Source: Paracentrotus lividus (lineage: Eukaryota; Echinodermata; Echinoidea; Camarodonta; Echinidae). Taken from it: a stretch of DNA of 64,000 nt. The notes beneath the pieces are model-generated. The model was not told the DNA's origin, did not search any database, and saw only the letters and a list, made by a program, of their open reading frames with translations. The first letter of the stretch is position 1, and each line of letters starts with the position of its first letter. Below, one piece after another: positions 11,738 to 24,231 of this stretch. The position numbers were made by a program, and so were the translations under genes. The DNA lies in NCBI GenBank assembly GCA_940671915.1, contig CALNVZ010003434.1, positions 16,696,059-16,760,058 on the forward strand, given 5' to 3'.

Positions 11738-12045
11738 GGCCCGTATTCTAAAAAGCTGCCTAACTTTAAGCCTAGCTTAAATCTGTGGTTTAACTATGGC
11801 CTGCAAAATGGGACTCAATCCCGAAAAGTAGATGTTCGATTCATCATAATTTTTGGTAGTGAAAGTTTTAAAAACTGCTTGGGAATGATAATTATAAAAG
11901 TTTTCCTTAAAATTAAAACACAATTCTAGAATTCATTAAAGGTGATAGGAACATGCTACATAGACAGATTCCCATTTTGCAGGCCATAGTTAAACCACAG
12001 ATTCAAGCTAGGCTTAAAATTAGGCAGCTTTTGAGAATTCAGGCC
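11738..12045. mobile_element. 308-bp palindromic MITE
   Basis: Left arm 'aagctgcctaactttaagcc' then 'tagcttaaatctgtggttta' is mirrored on the right by 'taaaccacagattcaagcta' and 'ggcttaaaattaggcagctt'. Terminal motif GGCCCGTATTCT / AGAATTCAGGCC. The arms extend almost to the centre. Confidence 0.78.
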
Positions 12046-12239
12046 AAAGTATTGCAGCACCTTTCTATAAAGGGTTTAAGTGGGCACTCTTTCCATAAGA
12101 TGTTCTTGATAGATAGAACACAATTTATTTCATAAGACTGAATATGAAATCAACATCACTATTTGTTCTTGACAACAAAAAAATTAAAGCAATGCAGTAA
12201 GAAAACAATACATAAACATGACTTTGTAGGACTAGTAAA

Positions 12240-13103
12240 TAGGGGAGACTGGGGTAATTATGGCCCTGGGGTAATTATGGCCCCTTTGTCTTTGAGAGCT
12301 TATAATTCTTTGCTGCATTACACAATGATAATTTAATTTTTACACATGCCTAGCTAAACTCTTCCTACTATCATATGAGAAAAATAAGCCATTTACATGA
12401 AATTTTGTGCTTAGGGGAGCCTAAAATGTACGGCAGTTACAATTCTGTTCGTTGGAAAGTGGCAAGTCTGCTTTTTATGTGGGGTGTGATATCATTAATT
12501 AAAATAATTTATGATGAAATTTTGATTGAAACTGAAACAATAGGAAGTAAAAAACACAACAGAAAAACTTCCACCTGAATATCTTCAATAGTAGAGCTGT
12601 AAAGGGGATCAAATTGAAAATGTCATTTGGGTAATTATGGCCCCCAATGCATAAACAGTGTATAAACGCAGATAAGCGTAGATGGGGACATTAACTTGTA
12701 CGATTTTGTACATAAATATATGTATTGCTTTGATTGCAAAATGTCAACATTTTGGCTGAACCAATTATTGACTAAATCATTGTTGGTGGTTGATAAGTGT
12801 ATTAGGAATACCCAACAACATTTATTATACATTACCATCATTAATTAGCATAATATCTTTGAATTCATACAGTCATTACAATAGGGCCATAAATCCCAAC
12901 CCGTGGGTAATTATGGCCCCCAAAGTTATTACATAATGGTATTAATATGCAAGAGAAGTAGCAGGTTTATACTTTCTTTTGTATATTATAGGTATATAGA
13001 TTGGACTGTATTTTTACATGATTAGAATATCATTGGACTTTTCATTTAATGGTAGTAATAGGAAATGTGAAAAAGGGGGCCATAATTACCCCAGTCTCCC
13101 CTA
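12240..13103. mobile_element. 864-bp element with TAGGGGAGACTGGGG termini
   Basis: Left terminus TAGGGGAGACTGGGGTAATT and right terminus its reverse complement, near-perfect over about 27 bases (ATGGCCC follows). The core 'gggtaattatggcccc' is repeated directly behind the left end (12269-12284) and internally at about 12629-12645 and 12903-12918. Repeats of a TIR core inside an element often act as subterminal transposase-binding sites; that role is inference. No transposase is encoded. Confidence 0.8.
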
Positions 13104-14601
13104 TACAATGTATAAACTAGCTCAACCAAATATGAGAAAAAAACAAATACTTTTACTACGAATTGGATTGTCATTTGTCACCAGAGAGGGAGAGAGTAAG
13201 AATTAATGAAGGTATAATACTTGATGCTATTTACATAATAGTATAGATCAATATATCACCATATTCATAAAATCACATATATTGATCAATGTAAGTCATT
13301 CATAAACATTATATTAAATAGCTATTTTATCTCCTTGTAAAGTAGTTTATAAGATTAACAAGGAAAGTCCATGCATTGCGTGGGTATGGGGATGTCAAAT
13401 CTCACATCTAGGATATATAATCAAGGCAAACCATTTCATGCCAAAATCATTATAAATAAGCAAAAAATTAGCATTTTCATATAAAAATATTTACAAGATA
13501 CAAAATGATTTATACACAAAACAGCCAGCAACCCTAATCAACATTCCCTTAGATGATCAAAATTTAGCAGAGAAAAAATAGTCATTTATTGTACCTTTGC
13601 TCGAGTTTTGATGATATATTACTGTAATGTTTCTTCTGAAATTGTACTTACAGTTTATAATTTAAAATGCATGCCTTCTTTAATGCTCAACACTTGAAGA
13701 AATATATATATGATTGCTATCAAAATAATTATTTGTCCACAAGAGCAAACAACAATAAAATATTTGCCAATCTTTCATTTTCTATGAAAAAAAAAAATAT
13801 TTTACAAGAGACAGAAATTGATCTGAAATTTCATTAATCTAAGACTAGGTTTTTGTTTCACTGCTATTGGCAAAATGATCCAATACCTACACATCAATGA
13901 ATTTTCAAAGAAGTTGATAAGCTGGTTATAGGATATTTAACTGTACCATAAATGTAAAGAAAGTATGGAGTGCATTTTGGCAGTACTCTATTAAATTGAG
14001 AGATAACTCTAGATCATGAAAATTTGTGTTTGTGCTCTTATAAATTGGCATAGCCAGAGTACCCTGACCCCACCCCCCCCATCAATGTGCAAAAATGATA
14101 AAGAGTATAAAAGAGAGAGGGGGGGGTGAATATCAAAATGAGAATTTTTTGTAAAATTGTCTCTAATCTGATTGCCTTGCTCTACCTTAGTGCTCTCAAT
14201 CTTTAAAGACACCCTCCAATCTTTGTGTCCATACCACACCATTGGTTTAGTGTGCATAAGAAGTTGTTAAGATTTTGGATGTGAAAGGTGCTGGAGAGAA
14301 ACACTTGCTCATAACACACTCTTTGGAAGACATTCGCAATAACCAATTCATCCCATACATACGCGAATACAGTAAAGTGCCAAGATTATACATGTGTAAG
14401 TAGCAATTGATGTTTGGAGTATTCTACAATCAATGTATGTTGATCATTGGCAGCATTTGCTCATACATTGGCAGCATAATGAATTATACTCAGAGTGAAA
14501 ACCATTATACAGTGTACTCCTGTTAAAACAAGGTGCTTGGACCTAGCCACTTAATACTTCATAGTCACAAAATCTTGTTACTGATCACATAGGAGCATAT
14601 A
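13104..14601. other. No recognisable gene or element
   Basis: AT-rich spacer with scattered short poly-A tracts and short C and G runs near 14070-14130. No reading frame longer than chance, no terminal repeats found by eye. Confidence 0.4.
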
Positions 14602-15267
14602 CAGTGCGCCTCAGAAAAAAGGAAACCCACCTTCGAGAGCCTCACGTTAAAATGTTATAGCTTATGTAAACTTGATATTTATTTCATGATAAAGAGTAAC
14701 TCATTTTCCTTTCAATGATACCAAACTTATACCTGTGTTGTGATGGATGGCTGAGCACTTGGGCCCGAAAAAAAAAAAGCATCAAAATTCAAATGTTCCA
14801 AGTTTGAGGAGAAGCCGCCCTTGCATTTCAATAGACCAAGAAATCCATTGTCCCTTATGAATGGACTTAGGAAGGCTGACCTCACACAAAGAATAAATGA
14901 TCAGAAAGCCAGGATTGATTCTGATAAAACTTGGAACAATTTGTTTTTGACCAAAAATTTTTAGAACTCGAGTGGTCAGTCATCCTTGACAGTACAGGGA
15001 GGCGTTTCATGAAGGGACTTGTCGGACGTTTATCTGACAAACTGTTATAAGCTACTGAAATGCTTGCATCTGATTGGCTAAGAGCAAATTTGTCGGATAA
15101 AATGTCCGACAAGTCCTTTGATGAAATGCCCCCCAGGTATGATTTTGGTATCATTGGATAGAATTTGAGTTACTCTTTAATATGACATAAAAAATATTGA
15201 CATTTAAGTAATACAATTTTAATACGAGGCTCTCAAAGCTGGGTTTACCTTTATCTGGGACACACTG
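14602..15267. mobile_element. TA-flanked Tc1/mariner-type MITE (split by a nested MITE)
   Basis: Left CAGTGCGCCTCAGAAAAAAG and right CTTTATCTGGGACACACTG are inverted, with TA at 14600-14601 and 15268-15269. Inner arms remain complementary: 'aagagtaactcattttcc' against 'gagttactctttaatatg', and 'gagagcctcacgttaaaa' against its inverse. TA duplication and CAGTG ends are usual for Tc1/mariner derivatives. A different MITE (14997-15134) sits inside. Confidence 0.8.
14997..15134. mobile_element. Palindromic MITE (GACTTGTCGGACATTT family), copy 1, nested
   Basis: The phrases 'ggacttgtcggacg' and 'gtccgacaagtcc' form the inverted arms, with 'tttcatgaa' / 'gatgaaat' outermost and a conserved centre 'aagctactgaaatgcttgca'. 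Two further copies are at 20455-20593 and 41655-41781, the first of them inverted relative to this one. It lies inside the TA-flanked element and is therefore the younger insertion. Confidence 0.85.
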
Positions 15268-15591
15268 TACATGTACAAATGTATATGGACTTGTCAAACA
15301 CTGGGACGGAGAGAAATGCCTCCATACATGTATATCAGATTCCCATTGTATCTGTGCTTGTTACAATGGAAGTAGAGTTTATGAATATAGATATGACATA
15401 AAAATGCTTACAATGCCGCATCGAGAATGTACATTTGTCACAAAATGGGATAATTGGCTAAAAAGTCAGATCCATCATATCCGTATGTAGTAAACATATC
15501 AAATGTAGGGTAACTCCTTCGCTAAGAAATAATTTGATATCTGTAGCACTGGGCTACCAAAATATACTTAATATGATCGAGGAAAAAACAC

Positions 15592-18500
15592 TTAAGAGCC
15601 ACTGTCTGAGAGAATCAGGCAGATTTGAAAAAAGTTGGAAGATGGGGGTCGGCGGATTTCTTTTATATTCTGAGGTTTAAGTACATAAAGGGTAGGTCCC
15701 CCGAAAATGGGGTTAAAAATTTCTGATCATAATTATCTTCATAGTTATCCGACTCCCCTAAAATTGACCCTTTTTGGGTGATTTCAAAGCCTTGCATTTT
15801 TCAATTTATGGTCATTTTCATGACCTATTAAAAGTCATTTGAAATTATTCGATTCAAATCAAATTTGCAGGGCTTTAAATTTAAATGTTCTTCTTTGCAG
15901 GCATGTAAATAAAATTTAAAACAAAGGATTGGAAGGTACCATTTTAGCAATAGGGATGTTGCCACTTTTTGCATTTTTCAGGAAGGAGAAAAATGGGAAA
16001 TTTTGGCAATATTCATTGGAGTGTAACAAAAATGGCCCAACTTTTTTCAGGCTTATTTTTTCACAGAATGTGTCCTAAACATAGGTCAATCCACTATAGG
16101 TTTCAAATCCGTGGAGTGTCTTCAACTTTTCTTGTTAGAAGCTGCTAAAAATAGCACTTTTAAAAAAAAACATGAAAATATGGAATCTTGTACCTGCTGC
16201 CAAATGTACTATAATTACTTGCAATAAACCCCAAAAGTGTTTGAAAAGCACCTCATACCAAGCAGATATGTCCTTATAAAATGCAGGCAAATTTAATTTT
16301 AGGTATTTCATTTGTTAACACCCCCATATCACTAATGGACTGTCCTGTTAGAAAATATACATCTAAATTCTACATAAAACTCATAAATTACTTGTATCAC
16401 ATATATAGGAATATGATAATGAAGGCATAATACAAAATAACTTCAATCAAATGGAAATCAATGGGTACATGGATTTTCTAGAAACAGTACAAATCTTCAA
16501 ATTAACATTTAGGCCTATGGTCTCACATATCGATCTTAGTACGATCCATGCACATAATCTAATGTCACCAAAAGATGACTACATGACGATAAAGATGAAA
16601 AAAATCTGGCAATTTGTATATCGCTTTTAATTGAGTTTCTACTGGTACACACAACGATTTATATTAAAATCATTATAGACGTTAGAAAGAGAGGGCCAGG
16701 GGACTACCCCAACTTAAATATGTGGAGGTAGGCCTAAAAGGATACCCCAATGAATATCATTTTTGGGTTATAATATACCCTGTCAGGATTTTCAAGGAAC
16801 AAGTGACTCCTGACTCCTTTGTTTTGTTCCTTATCTAAAGAAAATTGAAGATTTTGAGTTAGCTGTATTCAGATATTTGCAATTAGTTATCAAGAGAAAT
16901 AAAGAATTTAGTAAGAATAAACTTTTTTAAGTAAAAAAAAAATATTGGAGGGGGGGGGGGGGTTTCACTCGGATATCAATAAGCCCACTCCCTCCAATAT
17001 TGTTTGTACCGTATAGGTATCAGCGACCGTCTTAATAATAATAATTTTGTTTTACTCGGATAATATTATGTAAATGATCTATATAATTTGGGGCAGATAT
17101 TATTGTCTCTTCTATAATCTTTTTGGCTCTCGGATTTTATTGAGTCCCCCCCCCCCCCCCCCCCCCCTTCCCCCAACACAGCTCACAAAATTTAGGTATC
17201 TACTGACAGGATTTTCAGCTCGCGCTGTACGCTCGCATTAATTTTAAGCTTCATTTTTTTTTTCAAAAGAACAATCGCTGGGGGTTAACACCCATGTTTG
17301 CGGAGAGGTGCTTCGAAATCATTGAGCCCTTCCCCCTCTCATCCCTTATTGATCTACTCCAAATTACTTTAACATAGCTCACATTTCAGGTTTCTATAGG
17401 GTACATGCAGGTAATATGGGCTAGCAGGTAATATGGGCCACCTGAAACAAATCATGTCGTGACCGTCGACCGGTGACCGGTATGAGCGCCATAATGTTGT
17501 TCATATGAACTGTATACAAAAATCTATCGTCGTGAGAGCATCTGATGCCGAAATTTCTCTGAGAAAATTGCTGAAAACCAACAAGGTAGGTAAAACTTAC
17601 GGCATTTTTTTACCCTGATGTAAAATATGATATTTCACAGAATGTGATCGTGAAAGGGTGTTTGAGGGGTAACTTCAATTTTGTGTATATTTAGTAAGCT
17701 TATAGTTTCATTTTGATCATACTAGCGTGTACAGGTCAATTTCTTGTAGTGAAGGGGTGCAATGTTGTATTCATTGCTTGCCTGACATGACAACATTAGT
17801 GCAGGTAAGATGGGCAGTCCAAAATGGCGGAAATGATTCTGGTACTTAGTATTGGGATGAGGCATCAATCTCGTTGCTACGATTTTTTGGGGTATATTAA
17901 CAGTATGTAATTAATATTCACAATAAAAGTTAGAGCAGTAGTTATTGATTCATAAAAACAAAGATTAGACTGTGTGTCATTTTATAATTTTATGCAAATT
18001 AGGCAAATGAGCTTAGGGGCCCATATTACCTGCATACCGTTATGACATTTTCAGCCCACGCCGCGCGCTCGCATTTTTCCCATCTCTCATAGGCCTATAA
18101 ACAAAATTTATGGGCTAAGCCCCCCTTGTTTGTTTGTTTGTTTGTTTGTTTGTTTGTTTTTTTTTTTTTACTGAGGTTCATTCCTCCCCTAGACAAAAGG
18201 ATCCCGAAGATTGAAAGTGGTGACGAACACATTCAAGAAATTAAAGCCAAAGCAACATAATGTCGCTGGAGCTAGATAAAAATTATTCCACCATTATGAC
18301 AAAAAGTGTATTTTGTTTATTTTATTATTACTTTTTTTGCAGACGCCCCAACTTCTGGTGAAGGGCGTGGGTCTCTTAATTCGTTGCATGTCAGTGATCA
18401 TGTGATTTTGAGTCTCAAAATGAAAAATATATTATGTATTTTCATTGGCGTTACATTTTTGTTACATCCATTTTGTTTCTTTCTCTTTTTTCAGAGTGAA

Positions 18501-19455
18501 ATTTTGAAGAATTTTATTAGTAAACGCCCTCTCTTGGAGGAATTTGAAAATAATAATTAGAAAATAATGATAACTTAATATCTCGAATATGAAAACAAAG
18601 CTTAATAAAACCTAATTATTATCGTCATGATTGACTTCCAATAATAACATTGCGTGTTACACGTATGTACATGAAACATTTCTAGGATCATTGTTCCTGG
18701 GATCCGTCTATTTCAGTATTATGGGTATGATTCAATAACTAAATTTAAAACATTGTGAAGGAATAACACAATAATATATTAGTTCATAGAATGGCTCATT
18801 CTACAAAAATTCTGAATGCTTTTCAGTTCAATATCCAAGATAATAGAAGAGATTTACACATTGACACAAAACTACACTTTTTTGCCATTTTGAAAAAAGA
18901 GCATACTTTAAGCGGCTGGTGAACAAAAAGTAAAAGACACTCCACGGATTTGAAACCTGAAATGACTTCATCTGGGTTGGTCCTATAGCCCACATTAAAA
19001 TCAGCTCAGAAAAATTTGGGCCATTTTTTTTATAGCACGTCAAAGATAGCCCAAAATAGGCTATTTTGGAATTCCTAAAAAGTCAGGAAAATTGCGTCAC
19101 CCCTCCTGAGATAATGGAATGATCCAATTACTTATGTAAAATATCACTTATGCAGCGTTATAGGGATAGGTTTGGAGAAGTCAGCCATTAAATTTCAAAT
19201 GATTTGCAGAATTTTAAATACAGTTTTATTAGTGTTGAAAACAGTGCTAAATTTGAAATTTGCCAATTTAAGTAGTACCCGAAAAGGCCATTTTAAGGGG
19301 GTTGTGATAATTATGAAGATAATTATGATTATAAAATTCTAATACTATTTTTCTAAGTTTTAACCTAAATGTATTAAAACTTCAAAGTATGAAAGAAAAT
19401 TGCCGACCCCCATGTTCCACCCCCTGCCTGATTCTCTCAGACAGTAGCTCTTAAA
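15592..19455. mobile_element. 3.9-kb structure with long inverted arms
   Basis: The left arm starts at 'ttaagagccactgtctgaga' and 'gaatcaggcag'; the right arm ends with the inverse ('ctgcctgattctctcagaca', 'gtagctcttaa'). Complementary phrases continue inward for about 560-620 bases per arm, for example 'gtttcaaatccgtggagtgt' (about 16107) against 'acactccacggatttgaaac' (about 18936). The 2.7-kb interior has no coding frame; it holds poly-G and poly-C tracts (16949, 17147), another element (17399-18038) and a (TTTG)n run at about 18128-18160. It could be a long-TIR DNA transposon that lost its genes, or an inverted duplication. Confidence 0.65.
17399..18038. mobile_element. Element with GCAGGTAATATGGGC termini
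   Basis: Left 'catgcaggtaatatgggct' is followed at once by a second copy of the core ('agcaggtaatatgggcca'), and the right end carries 'gggcccatattacctgcat'. A variant 'tgcaggtaagatgggcag' lies internally at about 17801. About 640 bp, non-coding. The architecture, and to a degree the core sequence, recalls the element at 12240-13103. Confidence 0.7.
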
Positions 19456-19904
19456 ACAGTGTTGGAAAAGAACACATTTCAAGAAAGCATTACAGTATGA
19501 ACCTTTCCTTCTAATTATCCTTAATTTAAATCCCCCATGATTCTAATCACAAATCAGTTGAAATCCATGCTATTTCTAAATAATCCTCTTGATCAAAAAT
19601 GCAAATTTACATGCAGGTAAGGAAAGAGTGGTTCAGAGATAGAGAGGGAACAAATTCATATCTTATGTATGTAAACTTCAAATTTTAAGCCAGCTAAACA
19701 TAAAAATATATATAACCATATCAGAAGATAATACACAATGGAAGACTTCACAACTGGCTGATTCAATGCTCACTTCTTAGCTTTTGGAAAACAGAGGGTT
19801 AAGGGTTAGGACTTAGGTTAAGCTGTGGGATAAGAAAGCTAGTCAAGGGTTGAAGGTACATGTATATGTCGAGGACAGCATTTCAGTATCAAAGAGATAT
19901 TAAC

Positions 19905-20096
19905 ATTGAAGGGGTGATCTGCAGCCAAAACACTTGTATCATAAATGTCTCCAAGCGTGAAACCCAGAGACGTCTCAGAGATGTCTCCGCGACGGGAAAA
20001 ATCCTATAGATTGAACATGCCTGAAGAGACTTCATGAGATGTCTCCAAAACGTCTCTGTGACGATACAAAACAGTCTCATGACAAGTGAGATACCG
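19905..20096. mobile_element. MITE related to the 53.5-kb 'gagacgtctc' element
   Basis: Contains repeated 'gagacgtctc' and 'gagatgtctcc' palindromes and ends with 'aagtgagatacc', as in 53515-53741. The left terminus is not clear, so the start is approximate. Confidence 0.6.
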
Positions 20097-20454
20097 CCAA
20101 TAACCATCAGACCTTGATATACATCATTTCATAGTGAGACATTACATGTACAGCCCTCTCATGTCATAAAGAGATGCTCAGGATGGATCAAATTACCTTG
20201 ATACAGTTTACTCCCATTAAGAGCAAAGATACAACAAGATTTTGTTGCAAGGCAATTATTCTGGCCATAATGCATAAAGAGTCACTATTATTATAGCTTT
20301 GCATCTCTGGTATCTACCATGGTAACGTCGCTCCATAGCCAATCAAAATGAAGTATTTCATGAAAATAACTCTTTATGAAATAGGGCCCTTGTCTCATGG
20401 GGAAACCGTAGGTATAACAGGAATTTATTATAACAAATTAATTGGCCTGGTCCA

Positions 20455-20593
20455 GGAGGGCATTTCATCAGAGGACTTGTCGGACATTTTATCCGACAAA
20501 TTTGCTCTCAGCCAATCGGATGCAAGCATTTCAGCAGCTCATAACAGTTTGTCGGATAAAACGTCTAACAAGTCCTTTCATGAAACGCTCCCC
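20455..20593. mobile_element. Palindromic MITE (GACTTGTCGGACATTT family), copy 2
   Basis: Same family as 14997-15134, here reading 'catttcatcagaggacttgt' to 'aagtcctttcatgaaacgc'. It lies just downstream of the GIT stop codon, so it is probably within or close to the 3' untranslated region. Confidence 0.85.
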
Positions 20594-20665
20594 TGAAAAC
20601 CTTGCTGTAACTGTGCAGTTTACAACATTCTTAGATGAGGTCCAACAAAGAAGTTAAAGGAAACT

Positions 20666-20863
20666 TTACTGGAAGCTGGTGACGAGTTGTTTGGCAGCCT
20701 TGGCAATGTCGTATGCACATGCGATGATCTGATTGGTCAGGTGCTTGAGGTCAGGGGTTATCGAGGGATCAGCTGGGACGGCACTCTGACACTCTACTCT
20801 CAGGCGACTGGCGCTTGAGACGAGAAGACGAAGAGGGACGCGCACCTCTTCTGATTTTGGTTT
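20666..20863 (-). CDS. GIT last coding exon: C-terminal paxillin-binding (FAT-like) helices
   Basis: Acceptor 'gatacag' at 20864; reads KPKSEEVRVPLRLLVSSAS, then LTNQIIACAYDIAKAAKQLV and ends TSFQ-stop at 20666-20668. This closely matches the last helices of the vertebrate GIT focal-adhesion-targeting-like bundle, which binds paxillin LD motifs. The tail is a few residues shorter than the vertebrate ending (TTREKKQ type). Starts in phase 0. Confidence 0.97.
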   Translation of the reverse strand, partial: KPKSEEVRVPLRLLVSSASRLRVECQSAVPADPSITPDLKHLTNQIIACAYDIAKAAKQLVTSFQ

Positions 20864-20949
20864 CTGTATCAAACAAGAAAGCAGATTCCAGTACATTAAA
20901 AGTAAACACTAAATATGAATACAGAATATTAACCATTTGAAAACAGATA

Positions 20950-20981
<32 letters not shown>

Positions 20982-21879
20982 CAATGGACCATGGTTGCCA
21001 CAAAACATTGTTATTTGAATGCCTAATAAAGACATCAATTATACCAATATAAATCATTCAAGTAATCCAAGGTTATGCTAATTCCATGCAACAATAAGTG
21101 AAATGAACAGTCAAATACAGGGATGTTTTCTAATTTTTAATTTAAATGTTAAAAACAATGGATAAAAATCATGGCTTGTAAAGGGCAACTGGGGAACACG
21201 CAGCATTATGAGAAAATGACAGAAGCTCAGAACCAAATTTTGTCCTTAATCATCAGAATGACCAAATTACATGTATGTATTCAAATTAGATTCAGAGTAG
21301 CTACAACAGAGCACAGGAAACATCTGACTACAACTGTAAGAAAGAAAATGACAGGTTTGTACATTGAAAAATAGTAATAACAATTTTACTTCCTGTTGCC
21401 AATTTAAAGGGATGCAGTAACATTGAATGATATTCAAATCGCATTTTATTCGATTTAGCTTATTTTGCCAACATAATTATAAACACTTAGGTCAGTCTGG
21501 TATCTCTTCAAAATTGCAAGCTAATTGCTTGCTTTACCTTCAAGATATCAATGATTTCATACTCAAATTTTATAAACCAACACCGGATGGTTTATAAAAC
21601 CATGTGCTTTTTCCACATGGCACAACATACACCCATTTCCTGTTGTAAAGTCCCCGTCCCTAGCGGCCTAGTGTACTGGAGGCAGAGGGTACTGGTGTTT
21701 GGCTGTTTGCTTGTCATTGTTTGTTACACTGTTTTAAAGTAGTAAATGACTTCCATTTGATCTGAAACTTTCAGTAGTTTGTTTTTACTGTGGAAAGAAT
21801 ATAATTTTATTAATCTTGCTCTAATTGCTCTTGTTTTTGAAAGTTACTCAATCCCTTTAAAGAGAATTTAGTGATTTAC

Positions 21880-21943
21880 CTCTGGAAATAATTCCACCAT
21901 GTCTGTGACAGTAGCGTAGATATTATCAGAACAGGATACAAAT
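21880..21943 (-). CDS. GIT exon: FAT-like domain, first part
   Basis: 64 nucleotides between acceptor 'ctatag' and donor 'gtaaat'. Reads FVSCSDNIYATVTDMVELFP, against FVPCSEKIHLAVTEMASLFP in human GIT1. Starts with one base that completes the split codon of the previous exon (phase 2) and ends in phase 0. Confidence 0.94.
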
Positions 21944-23198
21944 CTATAGGGAAACAGGAGAAAGAATGAATTTTTAGAGGAAATTTAGAAGAAAAGAAAT
22001 CAATTGTCAAAATACAAATACGATCAACATGGGTGTGAATGATGACAAATAAAAGAGTTTAATAGAGCTGCACAAGGTGAAATTAAAAGAGGTCATATAC
22101 TTTTGCACAGAGGAAGAGCTTAAAAAAAAAAAAAAAAAAAAAAAAATAGCTGAAAATCCCCTCACCCCCCAAAAAGGAACCTGAAATCAGCTGAAAAGCA
22201 TGACTCTCACACCACTAAATTGATTTTTAGTCCAGAGTTGTGACCCACTGCTGAATATTTGCCCAATTCTTTAAAACTACATGACAAAATTTATAATTTT
22301 GCTTTTATCATTTGAAAAAAGGGTGCACCTTAGTCCCTGCAGATGAGATATTTACTGAAACAGTCTGAGAGTTTGTCAGGTACACTGTATGTCCAACTTT
22401 TCCTGAGCAGATATGCCTCTGGCTAATCTACATGTTCCAATGATAATCTGATTGAATCAACCCTCCCTGGTGACCCTAGCTGGGTGATAAACAATTTTCA
22501 ACTGAGGTAAACAGGTACAAGATGGAGGATAGAGATACTGACAGAATATTTGTCTGTTAAGAACCAGAAGGGCATAACTCGATAACTCGATAAAATCATA
22601 TATTAATGCCCTTCTTACATTCTCTATTTTCATCAGAATAAACAGTCTAAAACTCAACATCTTTACGATGCTTTGATGTTAAATTCATTTTATTTGGCAC
22701 AAATATTGTTAATTCATTTACAAATAGTTTCCATTAATGCACATTCTTTTCATACATGTTGTCTTGAGTTGTCCTTAAAAAGTATAACACTAAAGGGGCT
22801 TTCATAATTGCTCTTGCGATCGTTTGTGATCATTTGGTCACAATATACGTTGCACACAATCGCAACAGTTGTAAGCAGTCGCACCACCAAAGGGGCTTAT
22901 CAAAACTTTTTTGTATAGGAGAAACTATGCATTGGATAATTAAGATGCAGGGTTAGATGTTAGTTTTCTGGATGGGTGTAGTTGTCTTATGACCCAACTA
23001 ACCCACTGTTACCAATTTCAAGTTAAAACACTGCTTTGAATGAATTTGATGTCAATTCTAATAACACCATCAAAAGAAATAAAAATAATATACTCAATTT
23101 ATAAAGCGCCTTTTCTTTAGATACAAAGCGCATACTGTATTGCCAATATAAATGGAAAACACAGATTAATCCTTGCCGTGGATGAGCAATCAACCTAC

Positions 23199-23438
23199 CT
23201 ATCAAGCTTTCCTTCTTGTGCTGCCAGCAGCAAAGTCTGTATCCTCTTTGTGATCTTCTCCGTCGTCCCGACGACCGCCTCCTGAGTGGGAGCCTTCTTC
23301 GTCTCTGCCCCATCCTCCCCCTCCCCTTCTGGCTCCGGGGATGATGATAGGGGAGGGGGTGTGCTCATGGCGGCAGGGGTGGTGGGAGACGGGGAGGGCA
23401 GGGGTAGGGATGCGGGCGAATCAGGCTTCTTCGGTATG
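23199..23438 (-). CDS. GIT exon: Pro/Ser/Glu linker and start of FAT-like domain
   Basis: 240 nucleotides between 'attgcag' and 'gtaggt'. The first two thirds are a low-complexity Pro/Ser/Glu linker (PLPSPSPTTPAAMSTPPP). The last third, TEKITKRIQTLLLAAQEGKL, corresponds to EQVTKNIQELLRAAQEFKHD of GIT1, the first FAT-like helix. Linker length and composition differ from vertebrates, as expected for a disordered region. Confidence 0.93.
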
Positions 23439-23546
23439 CTGCAATAAGGAGGCAAAAAATATTTTGCATTTGGAAAATTTGTAATATAAAAGTAAATGGT
23501 TCGCTTATATTAGTGAGGTTAATGACTCCAATATCAGACCACTTAG

Positions 23547-23765
23547 CTCTGGAATATGTTACCTCTTGAGGTCAGGAAAGCAACATCAGTTAATAGCTTC
23601 AAATAAAAACTTAAAACACATCTATTTTAATAACAAGCACATCAGAAGCTCTTGAAAAGCGCAGTAGAATATATACATATTGTTTAATAGTTTCTGCGCT
23701 CTATAAATATACTATTATTAATATTATTATTATTATTATTATTATCATTATTACTTATAATATAC
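23547..23765 (+). mobile_element. LINE 3' end fragment, CR1/Jockey-like
   Basis: From 23547 the plus strand reads LWNMLPLEVRKATSVNSFK, a stop, then KLKTHLF. This resembles the conserved C-terminal signature LWNxLPxxxRxAxSxxxFKxxLKxxLF of CR1/Jockey-type reverse-transcriptase polyproteins. It is followed by a (TTA)n microsatellite tail at about 23706-23757, typical of such 3' ends. It lies in a GIT intron, antisense to the gene. Confidence 0.7.
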
Positions 23766-24037
23766 TTTGACCTAGTTTTGAGTCATATTGCCACAGAGAA
23801 TAAAGATACTTGGCTTGCTATGTTTGACTGCTATTTATTGTGTTTGCTTTATAGGTTCTGAAGAATATGAGTGCTATTCAAGTAGCACCTGCATGTTATT
23901 CATGAAAAATGTTAATTTGCAAACTGGAAACATAATATACCATAACTAATTCAAGTTTTCCATAAATCCTCTCTCTAAGTTTTAACAATAGATTTGAAAG
24001 AAACATATAGAGAATGATACTAGAATGTAACGCATAC

Positions 24038-24135
24038 CTTTTATCCTCATCTGTCTTTATTGTATTTGTATCGTTATCATATTCACTACCCGTTTCGCTG
24101 ATCGGTCTTTCCGATTTCTCTTTCTTTGCTGTCTC
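24038..24135 (-). CDS. GIT exon: short acidic linker with a tyrosine motif
   Basis: 98 nucleotides between 'tctacag' and 'gtatgc'. Reads ETAKKEKSERPISETGSEYD, then NDTNTIKTDEDK. The GSEYDND stretch lines up with GADSDYENTQ of vertebrate GIT1. Phase 0 in, phase 2 out, matching both neighbours. Confidence 0.87.
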
Positions 24136-24231
24136 CTGTAGAAAACGATAAGGAATGAATAGAATATTAAAACATATTTAGCAATAATTTCAATTTAATT
24201 TTTGCTATTAATTCTTCAGAATCACATTCTT

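Noticed and set aside
15592-19455. Large gene-bearing transposon of the capsid-coding type
   Set aside because: Long inverted arms prompted the idea, but no polymerase, integrase, protease or capsid-like frame is visible.
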